Translations under genes and position numbers: made by a program | The notes under the pieces: generated by a model | What the model saw: the letters and a program-made list of their open reading frames with translations, nothing else | Told to the model about the DNA's origin: nothing | The model's database searches: none | DNA from: Callorhinus ursinus | Taxonomy: Eukaryota > Chordata > Mammalia > Carnivora > Otariidae | Assembly: GCF_003265705.1 (NCBI RefSeq) | Contig: NW_020312904.1 | Span: 4,066,672 to 4,130,671, forward strand | DNA length: 64,000 nt | Direction of reading: 5' to 3' | Shown: in pieces, positions 28,201-37,200 of the stretch | Layout: every line of letters begins with the position of its first letter | Numbering within the stretch: the first letter of the stretch is position 1

Positions 28201-31200
28201 CCTACATTTAGGGAAAAATGTAGATTTCCTAATGGTTTTTGAAGAAATGGTTTAAGTAGGTGGCTTTTTAAAAATGTTTAGATCAGCATTTCTCACTGTG
28301 TGTTCAGCAGAACATGAGTATCGTGAAATTTCTTCCCAAAGAAGAAAAGCTTCTATGGTCAGCCAGTTTTTTTTTTTAAAGATTTTATTTATTTGAGAGA
28401 GAGAGAGAGAATGAGAGCACGAGAGGGAAGAGGGTCAGAGGGAGAAGCAGACTCCCTGCTGAGCAGGGAGCCCGATGTGGGACTCGATCCCAGGACTCCA
28501 GGATCATGACCTGAGCCGAAGGCAGTCGCTTAACCAAATGAGCCACCCAGGCGCCCTTTGTTTTCTTTTTTTTTAAAGATTTATTTATTTGAGAGAGAGA
28601 GAATGAGAGATAGCACGAGAGGGAAGAGGGTCAGAGGGAGAAGCAGACTCCCTGCTGAGCAGGGAGCCCGATGTGGGACTCGATCCTGGGACTCCAGGAT
28701 CATGACCTGAGCCGAAGGCAGTCGCTCAACCAACTGAGCCACCCAGGCACCCTGTGGTCAGCCAGTTTTTTGAAGGGTTGTCTCCTTGAAGATTCACAAT
28801 GATCATTAGTCTCTGAGAAATCCTGCAAGTGACAGAAGTAGCCACCATACTCCAGCGTCCTAGCTATTGCCCGTCACAGGGTTCCGCTGTGGCCCCTGCA
28901 TTCGGGGACACAGCCTGCAGGGCACACACCTGGGATGCGGTTTCAAGGGCTCTTTAATTGAGCAGCTCTAGCTCTGTGTCATAGGCACCCCTGTAAGCCA
29001 TACTACAATGCTACGTTTGTTTCTGTTTTGACTCCATCCTGACTAGCCCTCCATCAAGCAGGGACCCCCACCCCACCCCACCCCCAGCTACAGGGGACGC
29101 TTGAGGGAGAAATGGTTAAACACGGGCTCTGTGAGAAAGGAGGGAGTAGAGGGGCGCCTGGGTGGCTCAGTCGTTAAGCGTCTGCCTTTGGCTCAGGTCA
29201 TGATCCCAGGGTCCTGGGATCGAGCCCCACATCGGGCTCCCTGCTCGGCGGGAAGCCTGCTTCTCCCTCTCCCTCTGCCACTCCCCTTGCTTGTGTTCCC
29301 TCTCTTGCTGTCTGTCAAATAAATAAATAAAATCTTTAAAAAAAAAAAAAAAAGGGAGTAGAAGAGCGGATGCCAAGTAGCAATACCCACATCTTTTAAT
29401 TTCACATGTCCTTAATATATGTTGTGAGATTCACTGGGCTCTTGGATTGTATTTATGCTCTTTTGAGGCAATCAGAAAATAGCGTTTGTCTTTTTTATAG
29501 TCTATTTAATGCTTTCATTTTAGAAAATCCTTCCCCACCTTATTACTGAGTATAAATATTCTTCCTGTTCATGGTTTTGCTTTCATTACCTATTTAATTC
29601 ATCTGAAATTCATTTTGGCATATGGTATAAGGGAAGAATCGGTTTTTAAAAAGTGACCTAAGTTAGCCCATTTATGCAACATGTTTCAAGTAATTCTCTT
29701 CCCAGGGACTTAAAACGTCACCTTTATCATATATAAATTAAAGATCCTGGGAGGGCAAGAATGCTTTCCTGCAAGGTTAGGCCTACACACTTTTTCCCTC
29801 CCCTCCTCATTCAAGCTGTACCCACTGTTCTGGTTTCAGCTTCAGTGCCACCCCCGCCTCCCAAGTTGGGTCCCTTCTCTCTGCCTCGCAGCACCTTTGC
29901 TCGCCGGTCACAGCGTATTCGCGCTGTTGTCAATGCCAGTGTGACTTCCCTGTGAGCTCTTCACGGGCAAGGCCAGAACAGTTTTCATCACCGAATGCCT
30001 AATACATAGTAAACAATCAGTATTTTGTAATGAATAAGTGAAAGTAATATGTGAATTGTTGCTTTTTAGCCAGATGAGGACGTACGGAAGGGAAGCAGGT
30101 TCCAGGAGAGCAGGGTCTTTAACACTAGAGCCGTGGACGAGCACAGCCGGCTCCGGAAGCGAGGGATAGCGCAGCCTGCTGGCACTTCAGACTCAGAGGG
30201 CTTTGAGGGAGGGAAGGCATGGATGTGGAGGGAGGGAGGGAGGCAGGGGCCCAATCCTGAAGGGCCCGATCCTGAAGGGCCCTGTGCCTAATTACTCAAC
30301 AGTTTGGAAAGGCAAGCTAATCATTGCTGTTCTTTACCCAATAATAGGCTCTACAAACTGATAAGGAAGTGGAGGCCCACCTGAGGCTCCTGCTGCAACA
30401 GGTGGCATCCCAGGAAGACAACCTCTTGAAGACTGCGGCCCCAAACCTGAGAGCCCTGGAGAAACTAAAGACGGTCAGAGACAAGTTTCAGGAGTCCACA
30501 GATGGTGAGCCTGAGCTATAGTTGTCAGCAAGGCCATATTCTTGGGTGTGGCGGGTTTGGATTTCTGTAACACTTATCAGCAATCCCCCCTGGATTGTAG
30601 CTTTATTTTTATTTAGCTTTTTATTTGTATCATATATTTTCTCTGTTGTTTTATAATAATGTGCATTTTTAATAGTAATTGCTTCCTTTTTTTAAAGTGT
30701 TCTGCTTTAACTCAAAAACAGGTTTATTATTTTTTAAAAAATTTATTTGGGAGAGAGAGAGAGAGAGAGCACCCCCACCCCACCCCACACGGGGCTCAAT
30801 CTCATGACCCTGAAATCACAACCTGAGCAGAAACCAAGAGTCAGACGCTCAACCGAGCCACCCAGGTGCCCCAGGTGTATTGGTTATTTTAGAACAGATA
30901 TTTTTTTATACCAGCAGGATGGTCATATTAGATACTCTTTCAGAATTTGTCATTATCTTAAAATTAGCCCTACTAGAAAAATGGCTCATCAATTTTAAGA
31001 GCCATGTTCTTGGAATTAATAACAATTGATGTATTTTAAAGGTAGACTGTACCCAAGACAACCAAATTCAAAATCCAGTTTTTAAAATATTCTATGCTTT
31101 CGGAATGCCTAGGTGGCTCAGTCCATTAGGCACCTGCCTTTGGCTCAGGTCATGATCCCAAGGGTCCTGGGATCGAGTCCCGCATGGGGCTCCCTCTGCC

Positions 31201-34200
31201 TGCCTCTCCCCCTGCTTGTGCTCGCTCTCCCTCAAACAAAATCAATAATAAAATATTCTGTGCTTTAAAGTTGAAATAAGAGGAGCCAGCCCCTCAGTGG
31301 TCTGCAAAATAAAGAACATTGATTTTCTCTTAGCTTTTGAGGCCAGCAGAAAGGAAGCCAGAATGTGTAGGCAAGAGTTTGAACAGGTGAAAAAAAGGAG
31401 ATATGACCTTTTCAGCCGGTGTTTTGAGCACGTCTCGATCTCAATTGATCAAATCTACAAGAAGCTCTGCAGAAACGTCAGTGCCCAAGTATGTATTTTT
31501 CACCCCCAAATGTTACTGGGAACTTTGTGTTGGTGGTGGTGGTTCTCTGGTGGGAAATAAATGTGTCACATTATCTGAGTGACCCACTTCTGGAGCAAAG
31601 TCAGTTCCAGAAGATTGGTTCCCATCGTAACTGGGTGTGTTCTAGATCCCACTCACTCTACCACTGGCCAGCCCGAATACGGCAGAACCTCTCTGGGCCT
31701 GTCTCTTCATCTGAAAAATGAAGGGGTTGGTCACTTAGTTTCCAGATTCTCTTCAGTTCTGGAGTTCTGCTCTCTGGTGCTAATTTGATTTTATGGAACA
31801 GTCAGTGGTCTCTGTAGTGAAGGTACCTGTAATGTAGAGGGTCTTGGGAAATGGCTGACCTGGGGTCAGGAGAAGGAAAGAACCAAAGGCAGGATTGTGT
31901 CGATAGTCTCTTTGCTAGAACCCTTGCCCGACCCACAGTCAGTCCCCATGGCAGATCCTGTGGCGCTGAATGTGGACTCAAGATGTCGATCAGGTCTTCC
32001 ACATCTGCTTTTACCTTTCTCGTGGTGGTCTTTTATGACTGAAAGTTGATCCTGGATCAGATATTGAGAATTTTAGCCAAAAATTGTTATTTTCAGTAAA
32101 GTAAGACTGAAATAAGCCCAGTAACTCCTTAAAGGCAGGATTCATCTCTGTAGCCACAGTACCTGGCCCACAGCAGGTATTCAGTAAGTGGCTGGTGAAT
32201 GGGCCACCGAGTGGGCTAACTGAAGACTGTTTTTGTCAGACGGTGGTGCGTGCTGCTGAGGTCTGCCTGGCAGGCCTGTGGGGAGGCCTGATCCTTTGTG
32301 TGCGTTAAGAGTGTTTTCACTCTACTCCCCACCCAGACAGCCCTGTTTCCTGTGACTACACTGTAGAGCCAGCTACAGGCATTCGTATTTTGCCATCACA
32401 GTGGAGGAAAACCGAACCAATAGACTATTTTGCAGTTAAGCTCTATTGCAGTTTCCAAAGTTGAAATTTACTAATTGCTTTCCTGATTTTGTTAAGTAAA
32501 TAACCTGTGTTTCAGGCATTTCTTAGCCCAGAGAACCCAGAAGAGCCTTACCTAGAGGGAATTAGCTATAACTGCGTGGCTCCAGGCAAACGGTTCATGC
32601 CAATGGACAATCTGTCAGGGGGAGAAAAGTGTGTGGCCGCGTTAGCCCTCCTGTTCGCCGTGCACAGGTAAAGGCCACAGCAAGCTATCTGATTTTGCAT
32701 CGGGGCTGAAACCAAACGGACCCTCCTACAGAAGACCTGTTTTAGCATATGTGATACAAAACTGTTTTCTTTAGCCAGACAATATTCAGGTTCTGTTTTA
32801 GGCCTATAATAATTTAGACTGCAAATCTAACACACAATTCCATCTTTGACAGATTTTCATTAATTTTCTGTAATCATCAGTAGCTACTAATATTCTAGCT
32901 TTACCGAAAAGAAAGAAGAAAAAGAAATACTGGAATGGCCACATAGGACATCAGGATTGCCAACAGTTAACAACAAACCCAAACAGAACAAAAACTCCTG
33001 ACCTGTGTATTATTTTCCTAGTGCCTGTTCACAGACCTGTGTTTATGTAAAGAATGTTAAGTGAAGTATTTCTTCTGAAAAAAATGTTTAACTTCATTTC
33101 CTCTAGTAGTGGTGGCAGTTGAAGTAAATCAAGAAGACATTAGCTAAAATTAGGGCAACTGACTTTCAACATGCAAATCCTTAGATGAAGATCTAGGTGC
33201 ACATGATGCTGCCTCTCTGCTTTCCTGACCAGGAAGATCAGCCTAAGTTCTCCAGCTGCTTTTTACTGCTCCCAAGGATAAAGAAGAGGCCATTACAGGA
33301 GAGGAACAGGAAGTAGCATTAATGCCAGCAGACTCTGGGGAGAGCAGGCCGCAGGAATCGAAGCACGAGCCTGTGCTGAGCAAGTTTCAGCAGAACAGGA
33401 CTAGTACCAGGTGTCACTGCCATCCATTTATTCAGCAGATATTTCATATCTACTGTGTGTCGGGTGCTGGTGTAGGCTTTGGAGATACAGCAGTGAACAA
33501 AACAAAATCTTTGCCTCAGAGACTTCATTTTTGTTGGGCAAGACAAATGAGAAGGTATATTGGTAAACTAATTCTCTAACATAGAGACTATCAGGAAATG
33601 ACAGATGCTACAGAGAAAAAAAGTAGGGAATGGAGATCATAAGTAGCAGTAGCAGAGTAGGGTTTGCAATATTAAAATAGACTCACCTGGGAAGGCCTAC
33701 TTGAGAAGGCAGCATCTGAGCAAAGATTTGAAGGAATGGAGTAAGTCTTGCAGATAGCTAAGAGAAGAATGTTCTAGACATGGAGAACAGCAAGTGCAAA
33801 GGTCCTGAGGCCAGAGAGAGCCTGGCATCTGTAGCAAATAGACTGTATACAACAGTGGCAGGCACAGGGCTGGGAAACTATTGTAGCAATCAAGGTGGAA
33901 GATGAGGGTGGGCTGGACCAGGGTGAGAGCAGAGGCTGAGCAGACAAGGTGTGGGGTGTGAAGGAGGCGGCAGGATGACCCCGAATCAACTAGAGTGGGA
34001 AGACCCCTGGAGGGAGTAGTTCTGGGGGGCAAGGTGAGGAGCAGGACCTTGGATGACCTTGAGCTGTTTACCAGACACCCACATGGAGCTGTCGAGTCAG
34101 CTGCTGGACAAGGGAGGCAAGTGTGGGAGCCGTGAAGACACGGATGGTATTGAAACCCTGAGAGGAGATGAAATCACCAGGGCAGCTAATTAGTGTGTAA

Positions 34201-37200
34201 GCACTGCACCCCGAGGGCACTGCACTGAGAGGAGTTGGTGGAAGAGATGGAAGGAGCGGTGGGTCAGGTGAGGGGAGCAGACGGTCACCCTTGATGTCAG
34301 AGCCACAGGCCGGGGGCAGCCCCAGATGCCACCTGCAGTGGTCACGGGGGACACGGATTGAGCATTGCACATTGGATTTAGCATCATAGGGGTCATTGGT
34401 GACTGAGGCTAAAGCATTCAAAATGATGTATCTTATTTACTCCGAATACTGTTAATCCTCTTAATAGAAAGCTGTAACTTACTGGAGTGTAACTTTTTTT
34501 CTAGTTTTCGGCCCGCTCCGTTCTTTGTGTTAGATGAAGTGGATGCAGCTCTGGACAACACTAACATTGGCAAGGTCAGTTTCTTTCTGCTTTTAATTTC
34601 CAGTAGATCGCTTACAACTCGAGGATCACATTCTGGTCAGAAAGACAGTTTACCCTGAACACACACAGTTTGTTGGTAATTGCTGATTAAAAGTCAAATC
34701 TAGGTTAAATATCTGAAAATTTGGGGCAGTTTTCATTTGAGGTTTAGGGGACCCTCAATGAATTCCTAGGGAGTCAGAATAGGAGTCAGGTGAGGATTGT
34801 TTTACTGAATCCACAGCATTGCTAGTGGGTAACTTGTCCCCAGATCTAGATTTTGGGACCTAGAGGGTCACCAAGAGGCCTGGTGGCAAATGGGGCCAAA
34901 TCAGTTGTTTAATAAAGTCCAAAAATAACACTTCTAAATAAAATTCCAAAGGAATTAAAGTTCAAACTTCTGCCCTCCCCCTTGCATTTATTAAAATTTA
35001 CCCGATTGTTGCACTTCATGATCGTATTTCTCAGTATTTGAGACGTGGGAACTAAGGAAACAGTTTAACTCTTGGGAGTTCAAGTTAAGGTCAGCCTTTA
35101 AGATGAGAGCATAGATCTAAAAAGCCCCCTGAAAGAGAAGGACACTGAAGCCACATACCGCCACTGTGACTTTCTGACATGAGAACGGAGTCGGCCATGG
35201 AAGCCTGACCAAAGGCCGCGGAGTCCATCGCTGGCAGTACCTGGCCCACGGCTGCCGAGGGATGGGACAGCTCCGGCCCACGGACTCTGGTGTCATGGTC
35301 CTACTGCCAGAGCCGTCGTTTTGGAGATGGGTGAATCAGACTCCTAGTTCCGATTCCAGGCACAGTGGAAGCTGGCATCCTGCTATACACTTAAGTCTTG
35401 TGAGCTTGGCTAAGGAGTCCTTCTCGGAGCGGTGTCTTCAGTTCTCAGTGCCACTCCGGCAGGCCGCGGCTCCGAAGCTGGTCCGCCTGCTTTCTCAGTC
35501 GGCTGAGTCTGCCGGGAGGGGCCGGAGCTGCGGCTGAGGGGCCTGTCTTCTGCCCGCGCTCCCCGAGCTGTCCTCCCCTGACCCTTCCTGCATGGGGCGC
35601 CGAGTGCCTAAGGACAGCCTGTCAGCTCCACAGTCACAAAATGTAGAAAGCTGATCCTCAGTCCCTTGAACCTTGTGGAGGACAGCAAGAGGCCCCTTCT
35701 GGGACCTGCCAGGTTTCAGAGTAACCAGGGAAGGAAGACATGGGAGCAACAGAAAATCTGTTCGTCTCTTGAATGCCAGCTGGTGTGCACTGGCTAAGGG
35801 GACTCAATGGCCTCATTTGGGAGAAATCGCCCCTGAAGAGGTGACTTTAGGTACTCTGTACCCATGTTTTGTATGTTGGGGTTGGGGCTCCATTTTTGTG
35901 GACTGCCTTTTTTAAGTTATCTGTGTCTTCTAGCAAAATTTAGATGTTTGTATTACCACCATCTCCAGGGACTCTTAAGACTCTTCTGTTGGCACCCCTC
36001 CTATGTTTGAAAACCCTTTTAACTTCCAGTCTTCCCTTGAGATTTACCCTCCTGGCCACTCCACTGCCCTACTGAGCATGAGCGAATGGAGGAGGACCAA
36101 ACCCAAAGTAGCTCCCACTCCGTCCCGTGCTCAGGGTGCCCCGTTTACCACAGGTAGCGCTCCAAGCCAGACACGTCCCTTCTGCCTCACCTTCCACTCG
36201 TGTCGGCATCCCAGGGCCTCACAGTCCCGCATATCCTCGTGGCCACCATGGCCTCGAGCGCCAGATGGAGTTCCTTCTGCCTGTGGATCCACCCCTCTTG
36301 GCCCAGGGCACTTTCCCCTCATCACTCACCTGAGCTAGTGACTCGCTCCCCACCCAGGGCTGCCGTACCTGCTTCCAGAGCTGCGTCCTTACCGCCCTGG
36401 TGCAGTCGGGACCGAAGCAGATGGAGAAGAGCCCTTCTGGCCCCTCACCCCAGCTGGGAGTTGGCAGACGGTTTGTGAAACTGTGGCCGAGTTCTTCCCC
36501 ATCTTTCTCCGGGTTCCGAGCAGAGTTTGTTCAACAAGACTCGTTTCTCTCCAGAGTCCATTTTGTTCTTATATTCTCATGCCTGGGATTTGAGCTTCCT
36601 GAAGGAGCCACTGAGTTCAACTCCAACCAAATAATTAGATTATGGTTATGAATACATATATAATTGTCATTTTTCCCACTTCTGGCTTTGCGTTAGCAAA
36701 ACAGGAAATTGGAAGTTTAAATACCAGTCTGTCCTTTCCCACATAGTGTCTGAGTGGCAGTTTTTATCTTGTTATGAAAGCTGATTGCATTTTCACCTGA
36801 CGGTATCTTAAGTTAGACCTCTGTTCTTAAAAATATTCTTAAAAGTTTTAGATGCTAGGTTTAATAAGATTTACAACTTTTTTACTAACCTCTTATTTTA
36901 GAATCTGAGTTATTTCCATTTCTGCAGTTATAGTGGATTTACTGAGTTACCAGAAAGGAAGGTAAGTGCCTTGTCACCTCCCACGGGCAAAGCTGGAGAC
37001 AGGCCCAGTCACCATCCAGGGGCCCAGCAACGAGGCCTTTCCCTGCTGGTGAAATGTGGGCTTTTCGTTCCCCCCAGGTCTCAAGTTACATCAAACAGCA
37101 GACGCAGGAGCAGTTTCAGATGATAATCATTTCCCTAAAAGAGGAGTTATATTCCAAAGCCGATGCGCTGATAGGCGTCTATCCAGAGGTAAAGATCAGC

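Larger units (their letters stand above)
23203..30347 (+). other. SMC1B: SMC1B introns between exons e and i
   Basis: Introns 23203-24003, 24150-25519, 25674-28017 and 28117-30347. Contents are a MIR (24480-24665), SINEs at 27569, 28373, 28566 and 29151, and otherwise unassigned sequence. 25680-27540 shows no repeat or gene that I can name. A small direct repeat of a 15-base unit lies near 30250-30280. Confidence 0.7.
30505..34504 (+). other. SMC1B: SMC1B introns between exons i and l
   Basis: Introns 30505-31333 (SINEs at 30731 and 31101), 31489-32515 (MIR-like 31590-31750 and a short L2/MIR-like piece near 32110-32210), and 32668-34504 (an ancient dispersed repeat at 33420-34080). No further exon is recognised. 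Confidence 0.7.

Noticed and set aside
29151..29352. tRNA-like A- and B-box sequences
   Set aside because: These belong to the tRNA-derived heads of the SINEs throughout the window. None forms an intact tRNA gene.
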